Source: Streptomyces sp. NRRL S-87
Lineage (GTDB): Bacteria > Actinomycetota > Actinomycetes > Streptomycetales > Streptomycetaceae
Direction of reading: 5' to 3'
Assembly: GCF_000719335.1 (NCBI RefSeq)
Contig: NZ_JOGB01000006.1
Span: 80,708 to 144,707, forward strand
Length of the DNA: 64,000 bases
Shown here: piece after piece, positions 10,499-18,791 of the stretch
Numbering within the stretch: position 1 is the stretch's first letter
How the letters are laid out: the number at the start of each line of letters is the position of its first letter
Notes under the pieces: generated by a model
Told to the model about the DNA's origin: nothing
What the model saw: only the letters and a program-made list of their open reading frames with translations
Database searches by the model: none
Translations under genes and position numbers: made by a program

Positions 10499-12931
10499 TC
10501 AGCGGGCGGCCGGTCCGCTCGTCACGGCCGTCCAGCTGCCGCCGGTCACCGTGTACACCGTCAGCCGACGGTTGACCGTGTCGCCGCTCCGGTCGAAGGC
10601 GACGCGGCCCGTGACCCCGTCGAAGCCCAGCCGGCCCACGGCCGGGGGGACCTGCGCCCGGGCGTCGCCCGGGAGAGTGCCGCCGTTCGCCGCCACGACC
10701 GCCCGCACGGCCTCGATGAGGGCCCAGGTCGCGTCGTACGCGTAGGGCCCGTACCAGCCGGCCGCTTCCGGGTATCCCGCCTTCCGGTACCGGGTGAGGA
10801 AGTCCCGCCCCGCCGCCGTTTCCCCGGCGGCGACGCCGATGTTGGTCGCGAGGTCACCCTCGGCCTCGCGGTTCGTCGTGAGGTACTGCTGGTCGAAGAT
10901 GCCGTCGCCCCCCATGAGGGGGATGTCCACCCCCGCCTCCTTGAGCTGCTGGGACAGCGGCGCCGCCGTGTCGTAGTAGCCGCCGAAGTACACGGCGTCG
11001 GCTCCCGAGGACCGCACCCGGGCGGCGAGGCCCGCGAAGGCGCGTTCCGCGGGATCGACCCGCTCGGTTCCGACGACGCTGCCGCCGAGCTTCGTGAACT
11101 CGGCGGTGAGCCCGGAGGTGAGGGCGGTGCCGTGGGCGCTCCCGTCGTCCACCACGTACAGCTTGGTCCTCTTCGCCTCGTCGTGCAGGTAGCGGGCGGC
11201 GAAGGGGCCCTGGTCGACGTCCGTCGCGACGGTGCGGAAGTAGGTGGAGGAGGGGCGGGACGTGGTCCCGGCGGCCCAGTCGGGGCCCAGCGTCAGCACG
11301 GGGTCGGTGTTGCCCGGTGACACGACGGCCACGTTCGCCCGCGTGAGCGGCGCCACCAGGGTCTTGGCGACGACGGAGTTCAGGGGGCCGACCACTCCCA
11401 GGACCTTCTCGTCGGAGACGAACCGGGCGGCGTTGGACGGGCCCTTGGCCGGGTCGGCCCCGTCGTCCAGGGCCTTGATCTCGAACGTCACCCCGGGGAC
11501 GCGCCCGGTCTCGTTGGCGGTCCGGACCGCCAGCTCGGCCGCGTTCCTGATGCCGACGCCCATGGCGGACAGGCCGCCGCTGAGCGGCGCGTCGACCCCG
11601 ATCACCACGGTGGCCGTGGACGCCGCCGCCCCGTTGCCGGCCGCCCTGCCGCCCCGAGGCGCGTCGTCGTCGCGGGTGAGGGTCCAGGTGAGCACGGATG
11701 CCGTGGCGAGCGTCGCCAGAACCGTGGCCAGGACCGCCGAACGCCGGGCGGGGTGCCGGCGTCGGGCCGACGCCCGCTCGCCGTCCTCGGTCCCGTTCGG
11801 GGCGGTGCTCGCGCCGGGTCCCCCGGGTGGGGCCTCGGGGACGGGCGGGGCGGTCGGCCGGTCCGGCACGGGGCGGGGTGGAGTGCCCGCGCCGGAGCCG
11901 GAGTCCAGGACGGTCGGGGTCCGCGGCGACGGTGTCGTGGGGGGCTGCTGCTCCTGGCCCGCCGGGGTGGGGGCGGGGGTCGGGGCGGGGGTCGGCGTCC
12001 CGTCGGGTGTCGGGAGGGGCGTCGCCCGCGGGTCGGGAGTACGCGGCGAGGTGGGCCCGGGCCCGTGTCCCGTCCCGGCGGAGGTGCGGGGTCCGGGCGT
12101 GGCGGACCGCAGCACCGATGCCAGCATCTCGGCTGCTTCGCCGGCGCCGACGCGCTGCGCCGGGTCCTTGGTGAGGAGCGCGTCCAGTACGGGCGCGAGT
12201 GAGCCGGCGCGGACCGCCGGCCGGTGCGGTCGGGTGAAGACGGCCACGGCGAGGGCGTGGAGTCCCTCCGCGTCGAACGGCGGGTGCCCCTCGACGGCGT
12301 GGTAGAGGGTCGCGCCGAGTGCCCACAGGTCGTTGGCGGGGGTCGGGCGCCTGCCCTCCAGCTGTTCCGGCGGCATGTAGTGGGGCGTGCCGATGACGCT
12401 CCCGCTCCGGCTCAGCCTGGTGGCGGTGTCCGCGAGGTGGGCGATGCCGAAGTCGGTCAGGACGACGCGGTCCTTGGTCAGGAGGACGTTGTCCGGCTTG
12501 ATGTCACGGTGGACGATGCCCGCGCCGTGCGCCTCGGCCAGCGCATCGAGCACGGCGGCGCCGATCTCGGCCACCCGCCGCACGGTGAGATGCCCGTCGC
12601 GGCGGATGACGGCGGCCAGGGACTGCCCGCGGACCAGCTCCATCACGATGACGGGGACGCCGTTGTGCTCCACGACGTCATGGATGGTGATGATCCCCGG
12701 GTGGCTGAGCGTGACCGCTGCGCGGGCCTCGCCGACGAACCGGCGGACCAGCGCGGCGCGGTCGGCGTCGTCCATGCCTGGCGGAAAAAGGATCTCCTTG
12801 ACCGCGACCTCACGTCCGAAGAGGTGCTGGTCGAGGCCGCGCCACACCCGGCCCATGCCGCCCTGGCCGATGCGTTCCACCAGCTGGTACCGGCCGGCGA
12901 TGAGTTCGGGTTGCTGCTCCGTCACGCGCAC
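10499..12931 (-). CDS. Membrane Ser/Thr kinase fused to extracellular substrate-binding domain
   Basis: 810 residues. Residues 14-275 form a Hanks-type kinase with glycine loop GQGGMGRVW, Lys45 (VAVKE), HRDIKPDN at 141 and DFG at 160. A Pro/Thr-rich linker (280-390) leads to a single membrane helix near 397-417. The rest (about 440-800) is a Peripla_BP_6 / branched-chain amino-acid type binding domain (VVIGVDAPLSGGLSAMG, then GVVGPLNS). The layout implies a one-protein sensor: extracellular ligand capture coupled to cytoplasmic phosphorylation. Such fusions are known in Streptomyces, but ligand and targets are not. Start is GTG 12931; GTG 12925 is equally possible. Confidence 0.9.
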   Translation of the reverse strand: MRVTEQQPELIAGRYQLVERIGQGGMGRVWRGLDQHLFGREVAVKEILFPPGMDDADRAALVRRFVGEARAAVTLSHPGIITIHDVVEHNGVPVIVMELVRGQSLAAVIRRDGHLTVRRVAEIGAAVLDALAEAHGAGIVHRDIKPDNVLLTKDRVVLTDFGIAHLADTATRLSRSGSVIGTPHYMPPEQLEGRRPTPANDLWALGATLYHAVEGHPPFDAEGLHALAVAVFTRPHRPAVRAGSLAPVLDALLTKDPAQRVGAGEAAEMLASVLRSATPGPRTSAGTGHGPGPTSPRTPDPRATPLPTPDGTPTPAPTPAPTPAGQEQQPPTTPSPRTPTVLDSGSGAGTPPRPVPDRPTAPPVPEAPPGGPGASTAPNGTEDGERASARRRHPARRSAVLATVLATLATASVLTWTLTRDDDAPRGGRAAGNGAAASTATVVIGVDAPLSGGLSAMGVGIRNAAELAVRTANETGRVPGVTFEIKALDDGADPAKGPSNAARFVSDEKVLGVVGPLNSVVAKTLVAPLTRANVAVVSPGNTDPVLTLGPDWAAGTTSRPSSTYFRTVATDVDQGPFAARYLHDEAKRTKLYVVDDGSAHGTALTSGLTAEFTKLGGSVVGTERVDPAERAFAGLAARVRSSGADAVYFGGYYDTAAPLSQQLKEAGVDIPLMGGDGIFDQQYLTTNREAEGDLATNIGVAAGETAAGRDFLTRYRKAGYPEAAGWYGPYAYDATWALIEAVRAVVAANGGTLPGDARAQVPPAVGRLGFDGVTGRVAFDRSGDTVNRRLTVYTVTGGSWTAVTSGPAAR

Positions 12932-13228
12932 ACTCTAGGTCCTGCTGAGCCGGTCGGGTGACGGAAGCGTGGCTTGATCGCATCGGTTGTCGGGCCCCGC
13001 CTGCGCGCCCGGCGCGGGCCGGTGTCCCCCACTTCCGGCCCGCGCCGGTCCCGTTCGATCGCGTGTCGACCCTGCCGATGCCGCCGTCGAGGGGGCCTGC
13101 ACCCCGGAGCCCGTCAGGTCCTCGGCCGCGGGGTGGCTGGCGGGGAGGCGGCGGATCCAGATGTCGTCGTCATGAACGCGCGGTCCTTTCTCGGCGGTTC
13201 TGCCCGGGTGGTGTCCACGCTGCCGCGG
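12932..13228. other. Intergenic stretch, nothing supported
   Basis: Between the divergent kinase gene and the end of the small hydrophobic-protein gene. Open frames here are short and lack ribosome sites or recognisable sequence. It should contain the kinase promoter, but no convincing -35/-10 pair was found. Confidence 0.4.
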
Positions 13229-13390
13229 CTACCACCGGTACCAGCGGCCGTTGCTGCCCGCGGGGCGGGCGATGAAGCCCAGCAGCCAGAGGACGAGGAC
13301 CGCGACGGCGACCCACCACAGAACCTTCACGGCGAAGCCGACGCCGAAGAGGATCAGCGCGAGGAGGAGAACGAGGAGCAGCGGGACCAT
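13229..13390 (-). CDS. Small hydrophobic membrane protein
   Basis: 53 residues, almost all hydrophobic, with two adjacent membrane helices (MVPLLLVLLLALILFGVGF, then LWWVAVAVLVLWLLGFI) and a short basic tail ending RWYRW. An AGGAGG ribosome site sits nine bases upstream of ATG 13390, which supports this short start over the longer frame. Proteins of this type (lmo0937/DUF5670-like) are common in Streptomyces and often stress-induced; no biochemical role is known. Confidence 0.8.
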   Translation of the reverse strand: MVPLLLVLLLALILFGVGFAVKVLWWVAVAVLVLWLLGFIARPAGSNGRWYRW

Positions 13391-13535
13391 GTCTGTGAAC
13401 CTCCTTGGGCTCGTGGCCCGGTAGCGGAAGAACGACTGCGTCGTCATGGCGCTCGCCTGCCCAGGATCCGCGGGTTGACTCATCGTCCGTCCTACCGGGC
13501 GGCCATGGCCCCGGACCCTTCCCCTTTTCGTCCCC

Positions 13536-13564
13536 TTGACGATATCGATACTCCCGATTATCGT
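13536..13564 (+). promoter_or_regulatory. Candidate promoter of the SPFH operon
   Basis: TTGACG at 13536-13541 and TATCGT at 13559-13564 are separated by 17 bases, a good fit to the housekeeping (HrdB-type) promoter pattern. It lies in a locally AT-rich patch 27 bases before the start codon of the SPFH gene. An inverted repeat overlaps both elements. Confidence 0.55.
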
Positions 13565-13566
13565 CA
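13537..13566. promoter_or_regulatory. Inverted repeat overlapping promoter, possible operator
   Basis: TGACGATA (13537-13544) and TATCGTCA (13559-13566) are perfect 8-base inverted arms with a 14-base spacer, covering the -35 and -10 elements. A further TGACGA occurs at 13570. Placement suggests a repressor site; the regulator is unknown. Confidence 0.45.
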
Positions 13567-13590
13567 CACTGACGAAACAGGGGGTCCTCC

Positions 13591-14604
13591 ATGGCCGACA
13601 TCACCCGGCGCTTCGGCTGGCGCCATCTGCGCTCCGCGCCCACCGCCCACATCCGCCACCACAAGCGCGGTCGGCTCGTCCACGACGGCCGAGGGCTCAG
13701 CTTCTGGTACCGGTCGCTGTCGGCGGCGCTGTCCGAAGTGCCCGTCGACGACCGGGAGCTGGCCATGGCCTTCCACGCCCGTACGTCCGACTTCCAGGAC
13801 GTCACCGTGCAGGCCACCGTCACCTACCGGATCAGCGATCCGGCCGAGGCGGCGGACCGGCTCGACTTCTCCGTCGACCCGGACACCGGCAGCTGGCGCG
13901 GCGCCCCCTTGGAGCAGATCTCCACCCTCCTCACCGAGACCGCGCAGCAGCACGCGCTGGACGTGCTGGCCCGGACCCCGTTGGCCGTCGCCCTGGTGGA
14001 CGGCGTCGCCTCCGTACGGAAGAGCGTCGCCACCGGTCTCGCCGCCGAACCCAGGCTCCCGGCCACCGGCCTCGACGTGGTGGCCGTACGCGTCGTCGCG
14101 ATCCGGCCCGAGGCCGAGGTGGAGCGCGCCCTGCGCACCCCGGCCCGCGAGCAGATCCAGCAGGAGGCGGACCGGGCCACGTACGAACGGCGGGCCGTCG
14201 CCGTCGAGCGCGAGCGGGCGATCGCCGAGAACGAGCTGGCCAGTCAGATCGAACTGGCCCGGCGCGAGGAGCAGTTGGTCGAGCAGCGCGGTGTCAACGC
14301 GCGTCGCGAGGCCGAGGAGAAGGCAGCGGCCGACAGCGTACGGACCGAGGCCGAGGCGGCGCGCAAGGTCCGCCTGGCCCGCGCGGACGCCGAGGCGGCA
14401 CGCGCGACGGGATCGGCCCGCGCCGAGGCCCAGGCCGCCTGGCTGCAGGTGCACGGCGAAGCCGGCCCGGGCACGTTGTACGCCCTGGCGGCGACCCGGC
14501 TGGCGGAGAACCTGCCGCGGGTCGAGAGCATCACGCTGTCCCCGGACGTCCTCACCGGCCTCCTCAGCAGGCTCGGGCGCCCCGGATCCGGAGCCGACGC
14601 GTGA
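13591..14604 (+). CDS. SPFH/band-7 domain protein
   Basis: 337 residues. Residues about 10-180 match the SPFH (stomatin/prohibitin) fold, with VTVQATVTYRISDPAEAAD and EVERALRTPAREQIQQEADRA typical of the domain end. Residues 185-275 are a long charged, Ala/Arg/Glu-rich coiled coil, as in flotillin-like scaffolds. No N-terminal membrane helix is evident, so attachment would need oligomerisation or a partner. The last codons overlap the next gene by four bases (GTGA), so production of the two proteins is coupled. Confidence 0.87.
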   Translation: MADITRRFGWRHLRSAPTAHIRHHKRGRLVHDGRGLSFWYRSLSAALSEVPVDDRELAMAFHARTSDFQDVTVQATVTYRISDPAEAADRLDFSVDPDTGSWRGAPLEQISTLLTETAQQHALDVLARTPLAVALVDGVASVRKSVATGLAAEPRLPATGLDVVAVRVVAIRPEAEVERALRTPAREQIQQEADRATYERRAVAVERERAIAENELASQIELARREEQLVEQRGVNARREAEEKAAADSVRTEAEAARKVRLARADAEAARATGSARAEAQAAWLQVHGEAGPGTLYALAATRLAENLPRVESITLSPDVLTGLLSRLGRPGSGADA

Positions 14605-15497
14605 GCCTGGCCCCGCGCGCGGTGCTCGTGCACCGCAGGACCGAGTACGAGGAACTGATCGACCGGCACGGCACGCACGGGCAGGCCGCGTTCTTCCTCT
14701 CCAGCCGTGGCCGCTCGATCGAGGAGGTGGTCGACCGCCACGGCCGGACCCGGCAGGCGCTGCGGGAGGTGGCGGCGGCGGTACCCCTCACCTGGCGCAG
14801 CTCCCAGGTGGAGCGGGCGGACCTGGACCGCTTCCTCTTCGCGCCGGAGGACGTGGTGGTCGTGGTCGGGCAGGACGGCCTGGTCGCCAACACCGCGAAG
14901 TACCTCACCGGACAGCCGGTGGTCGGCATCGACACCGACCCGGGGCGCAACCCCGGGATCCTGGTCCGTCACCGCTGCGCCGACACGGCCGCCCTGCTGC
15001 GCGCCGCGACCGCCGGGGGGCGGACGGAGGACCTGACCATGGTCGAGGCCGTCGCCGACGACACCCAGCGCCTGCTCGCGCTCAACGAGATCTACCTGGG
15101 CCCGCCCGGCCATCAGACGGTCCGCTACCGCCTGGGACCCGACGGCGAGCAGGGCCCGGGCGAGGCCCAGGCGTCCTCCGGGGTGCTCGTCGGCACCGGC
15201 ACCGGAGCCACCGGTTGGCTGCGCTCCCTGTGGCTGGAGCGCGGCAGCACCGCACCACTTCCCGCACCGTGCGACCGCCGGCTCCTGTGGTTCGTGCGCG
15301 AGGCCTGGCCGTCGCCCGCCACCGGGACCTCCAGGGTGACCGGCCAGTTGGAGCGGGACCAGGGGCTGCGACTGACCGTGGAGTCGGACCGGATCGTGGT
15401 CTTCGGCGACGGGATGGAGGCCGATGCGCTGCACCTGACCTGGGGCCAGAGCGTACGACTGGGCATCGCGGCGACGTCCCTGCGCCTGCTGACCTGA
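14601..15497 (+). CDS. NAD-kinase-like protein
   Basis: 298 residues from GTG 14601 inside the GTGA overlap. The N-terminus (AVLVHRRTEYEEL), the VVVVGQDGLVANTAKYL segment and the glycine-rich SSGVLVGTGTGATGW follow the order of ATP-NAD kinases, with Q in place of the second G of the usual GGDG motif. The C-terminal half has the expected ERDQGLRLTVESDRIVVFGDG strands. It may phosphorylate NAD(H) or another nucleotide, or be a sensor version. The strict pairing with the SPFH scaffold gene suggests the two proteins work together at the membrane. Confidence 0.8.
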   Translation: MSLAPRAVLVHRRTEYEELIDRHGTHGQAAFFLSSRGRSIEEVVDRHGRTRQALREVAAAVPLTWRSSQVERADLDRFLFAPEDVVVVVGQDGLVANTAKYLTGQPVVGIDTDPGRNPGILVRHRCADTAALLRAATAGGRTEDLTMVEAVADDTQRLLALNEIYLGPPGHQTVRYRLGPDGEQGPGEAQASSGVLVGTGTGATGWLRSLWLERGSTAPLPAPCDRRLLWFVREAWPSPATGTSRVTGQLERDQGLRLTVESDRIVVFGDGMEADALHLTWGQSVRLGIAATSLRLLT

Positions 15498-15604
15498 CTC
15501 CTCCACCCCTGTCCCGCCCCTCCACCCGGCCACCCCGTGGGCCGCGAGCCCGAGCCGCCACAGCCACTGCGACAGGCCCGGACCGGATGACCGCCCGTCA
15601 GCGG

Positions 15605-18600
15605 TCACTGAGGGGCGGCCGCCTTCCGTACGGCGACCGTGACGTGGTCGACGCGCAGCGGGTGGCCCGGTTCGGTGGCGGGTCCGGGCGTGGCGCCGTC
15701 GGCGTGCGGCAGGCCGCCCCCGACGGCCACGTCGAGGATCAGGAACAGGCCGTGGTCGATCGCCCGCCGCCAGGTCTCGGCGGGCAGCTGCCGGGCCGTG
15801 ACCCGGTGGTGGACCCTGCCGTCCAGGTACCAGCGCACCTCCTCGGCGCCGGGCGACCGGTCGACCTCGACGGCGTACGTGTGGAAGGCCGTGCGGCAGG
15901 CGGAGCAGGGCTGCGGGCCCGAGCCCAGGCCCGCCGGCTCCCGGCAGGGGCCGCCGGCGGCGACCCCGCAGTGCATGGTCCCGAAGACGGTGGCGCGGCC
16001 GTTGACGGCCTCCATGACGTCCAGCTCGCCGATGGCCGGCCAGCCGGTGTAGCCGTTGCGCAGCGGGGCGCCGAGGGTCCAGAACGCGGGCCAGTATCCC
16101 GCCGCCTTCGCGCCGGTGACGTCCGGTAGCGCGAGCGACGCCGCCACGCGCAGGACGCCGCCGGGCGGTGCCGCGAAGTCCGAGCGCCGGGTCTCGATGC
16201 GCCCCGAACTCCAGCGGCCGTCCCTGCGGGTGGGGACGATCTCCAGGACTCCCCTGCCGTCCAGGCGGACGTTGTCGGTCGAGTCGGTCATCGTCTCGAC
16301 CTCGCCGGTGCCCCACTGCGGTGCCGGGCAGCCCGGGTAGCAGGTCCCGACGTCGTGGACCCAGTTCGCGGCCGAGGGCGGGCTGCCCGCCGGGCCGTCG
16401 AAGTCGTCCTGCAGCAGGCGGATCCAGCCGTCCGGGCCGGGCCGCCCCCCGGCGCCGGTACCCGGGCCGGTGCCGCCGGCCGTACCTGGCCCCGGCGGCG
16501 TGTCCGGCGTGCCGGCCGGGCCCGCGGCCGGCAGCACGCCGGACTCCGTCAGGAGCCGTTCCCACCGGGGTGTCAGGACGACCGCCGCCGCGTTCGTCAG
16601 GTGGGAGTCGTCCCGGTAGAGCAGGATGCGGTCCACGACGGCCGGGCAGGTCGGGCCGCTTCCCGGGCACAGCACCGGGTTGACGCTGATGCTGCGTACG
16701 CCGGGGAGGGCGCCCGACGCGATCCGGCGGGCCAGCGGATCGGGCTGCCGGGAGTCCGCCCGGCTGAACGCGCAGTCGCCCGGGGAGTCCGGGCTGCCCG
16801 AGACGCACGCCGGGATGTCCGTGCCCGGCACCGGGGTGTCCTCGACGTAGACGATCGGCGCGCCGAGCGCCCGCAGCGGGGCGAGCGTCGTCTCCCAGCC
16901 GGCCAGCAGGCGCTGCGGGTCGGCGGTGTACCGGTTGAGCGAGCCGATGACGATCAGCCGGGGCCGGGGCCCGGTGCGCAGCCGCTCCAGGGTGTCCGCC
17001 CGCCAGGTGTCGCACTCCCGGTAGCCGCGGCCCAGTTGCGGGTTGCGGACCGCGAGCTGCGGCAGCGGGCAGCCCTGCTTGACGAACTCCTGGAGCGCCC
17101 AGCCGCGGCGGGCGGCCAGGGCCAGCAGCGGCGAGAACCACTGGCCGGCGTGCGAATCGCCGAGCAGCACGATCCGGTCGGGGCTGGTCACGTTCCCGAA
17201 CAGGCACTGCGGGCTGCGGGTCACGGCCGGCGCGACCTCGCAGGCGCCGTCCGGGGGGAAGTCCCCGCGGGCCTGTGCGGGTCCCGGCAGCACCGGGCCG
17301 TCGGCGAGGGGCACCCCCGGGGTGCGGGCCAGCAGCGACGGGCCGGAGGCGGCGCCGGGCGGCAGCCCCGCGGGGTCGACCGCGGCGCCCGGACCCAGCT
17401 GCCGCACCGCCGTACTGCCCACGACCAGCGCCAGCACGATCGGGAACACGACGGCCGAGACGCCGACCGACAGTCCGCGCCGCGGGTGCGCGGACACGGT
17501 GCGGCTGCGCCGCAGCGGTCGCTCGACCCAGCGCGTCGTGGCGTACGCGGGCAGCACCGCGGCCAGCGTCAGCACCGTCTTCACCGGCCAGCCCAGCGGG
17601 CCGCCGGGCGGGGCGCCGAGCGCTTCCCCGAACCGCGACCCGGCCAGCACCAGCACCGGCCAGTGCCACAGGTACAGGGTGTACGAGAGGCGGCCGAGGG
17701 CCCGCGGAGCCCGGTGGGCCAGGATCCGTCCGATGCCGAACCGCCCGCCGTGCGCGAAGCGTTCGCCGCGGCCGGGTATCGCCGCGAGGATCACGGCCGC
17801 GGCGCCCGCCGTCGGCACCAGCGCCGCCCGACCCGGGTACGGGGTCGAGGAGTCGTAGGCCGCCACGCACCACACGATCGCCGCGGCGCCGGCCCAGCCG
17901 CACAGGAGCCGCAGGGGGCGCGGGCCGGGCACGAGGTGCCAGGGCAGCAGCGCCAGCAGGGCACCGACGCCGAACTGCCAGGCCCGTGACGGGGTGCCGA
18001 GGTAGGCGAGCGAGGCCGAGTGGTCGGTCCAGTGGACGGCGATCGTGCACGACACGACGGCCAGCAGGGCCGCGGCCGGGGCGACCAGCAGCCGGACGGT
18101 GCGCCCGCGGCGGACGGCCCGCGCCGTGCCGAAGAGCAGCACCAGCAGGGCCGTGAGCGGTCCCCAGACCAGGTAGAACTGCTCCTCGACGGCGAGGGAC
18201 CAGAAGTGCAGCAGCGGACTCTGGGCGCATCCGGCCTCGAGGTAGTCGGTCCGCTGGGCCACGAACCGCCAGTTGGCCGCGGACAGGGCGCTCGCCAGGA
18301 CGTCCTGTTCGAGGTCGGCGCGCTGGAGCGGCACGGTGAGCCAGGCGCCGGCCGCGGCGACCGCGGCGAGGACGACGGCGGCGGACGGCAGCAGCCGGCG
18401 GGCGCGGCGGGAGAAGAAGTCGCCGAGCCGGATCCGACCGGTGGCGATCGCCTCGCGGACCAGCAGGCCGGTGATCAGGTACCCGGAGATGACGAAGAAG
18501 ACGTCCACGCCGACGAACCCGCCTGCCGCGCCGGGGAGTCCGGCGTGGAAGGCGAGCACGGAGAGCAGCGCGACCGCGCGCAGGCCCTCGATGTCGGGCC

Positions 18601-18730
18601 GGAACGCGGAGCGGTGCGGGCTCGGTCCGGACTCCGTTCCGGAACCTGGTGGGGCCGGCGTCACGTCGACGGGCGGCGTCGCGGCCACGGGGCCGCGCGG
18701 GCCGGGTGCCACGGGGAAAGCCATGGTCAT
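15605..18730 (-). CDS. AT3 acyltransferase - SGNH - GH16 glucanase fusion
   Basis: 1,041 residues in one frame. Residues about 43-400 are an acyltransferase-3 (OafA/YrhL) membrane domain (FRPDIEGLRAVALL, then VGVDVFFVISGYLITGLL, around ten helices). A periplasm-side SGNH domain follows (IVLLGDSHAGQWFSPLL; DDSHLTN near its end). Residues 768-1041 are a glycoside hydrolase family 16 domain with the catalytic pattern ELDVME (E902, D904, E907). AT3-SGNH proteins are known O-acetylases of cell-surface glycans; GH16 cleaves beta-1,3/1,4-glucans or galactans. The fusion implies acylation and trimming of the same polymer outside the cell. It lies 61 bases after the GT2 gene and is probably its operon partner. 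Confidence 0.9.
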   Translation of the reverse strand: MTMAFPVAPGPRGPVAATPPVDVTPAPPGSGTESGPSPHRSAFRPDIEGLRAVALLSVLAFHAGLPGAAGGFVGVDVFFVISGYLITGLLVREAIATGRIRLGDFFSRRARRLLPSAAVVLAAVAAAGAWLTVPLQRADLEQDVLASALSAANWRFVAQRTDYLEAGCAQSPLLHFWSLAVEEQFYLVWGPLTALLVLLFGTARAVRRGRTVRLLVAPAAALLAVVSCTIAVHWTDHSASLAYLGTPSRAWQFGVGALLALLPWHLVPGPRPLRLLCGWAGAAAIVWCVAAYDSSTPYPGRAALVPTAGAAAVILAAIPGRGERFAHGGRFGIGRILAHRAPRALGRLSYTLYLWHWPVLVLAGSRFGEALGAPPGGPLGWPVKTVLTLAAVLPAYATTRWVERPLRRSRTVSAHPRRGLSVGVSAVVFPIVLALVVGSTAVRQLGPGAAVDPAGLPPGAASGPSLLARTPGVPLADGPVLPGPAQARGDFPPDGACEVAPAVTRSPQCLFGNVTSPDRIVLLGDSHAGQWFSPLLALAARRGWALQEFVKQGCPLPQLAVRNPQLGRGYRECDTWRADTLERLRTGPRPRLIVIGSLNRYTADPQRLLAGWETTLAPLRALGAPIVYVEDTPVPGTDIPACVSGSPDSPGDCAFSRADSRQPDPLARRIASGALPGVRSISVNPVLCPGSGPTCPAVVDRILLYRDDSHLTNAAAVVLTPRWERLLTESGVLPAAGPAGTPDTPPGPGTAGGTGPGTGAGGRPGPDGWIRLLQDDFDGPAGSPPSAANWVHDVGTCYPGCPAPQWGTGEVETMTDSTDNVRLDGRGVLEIVPTRRDGRWSSGRIETRRSDFAAPPGGVLRVAASLALPDVTGAKAAGYWPAFWTLGAPLRNGYTGWPAIGELDVMEAVNGRATVFGTMHCGVAAGGPCREPAGLGSGPQPCSACRTAFHTYAVEVDRSPGAEEVRWYLDGRVHHRVTARQLPAETWRRAIDHGLFLILDVAVGGGLPHADGATPGPATEPGHPLRVDHVTVAVRKAAAPQ

Positions 18731-18791
18731 GAGGCCTTTCGGTGATGCGGGATCGATTCTTCTCGATCGCCTGGAGGCGACCCGGCCGGTC

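Noticed and set aside
12974..16129. 1,051-residue plus-strand open frame
   Set aside because: Runs through the SPFH and NAD-kinase-like genes in another frame and on into the opposite-strand fusion gene; low-complexity translation.
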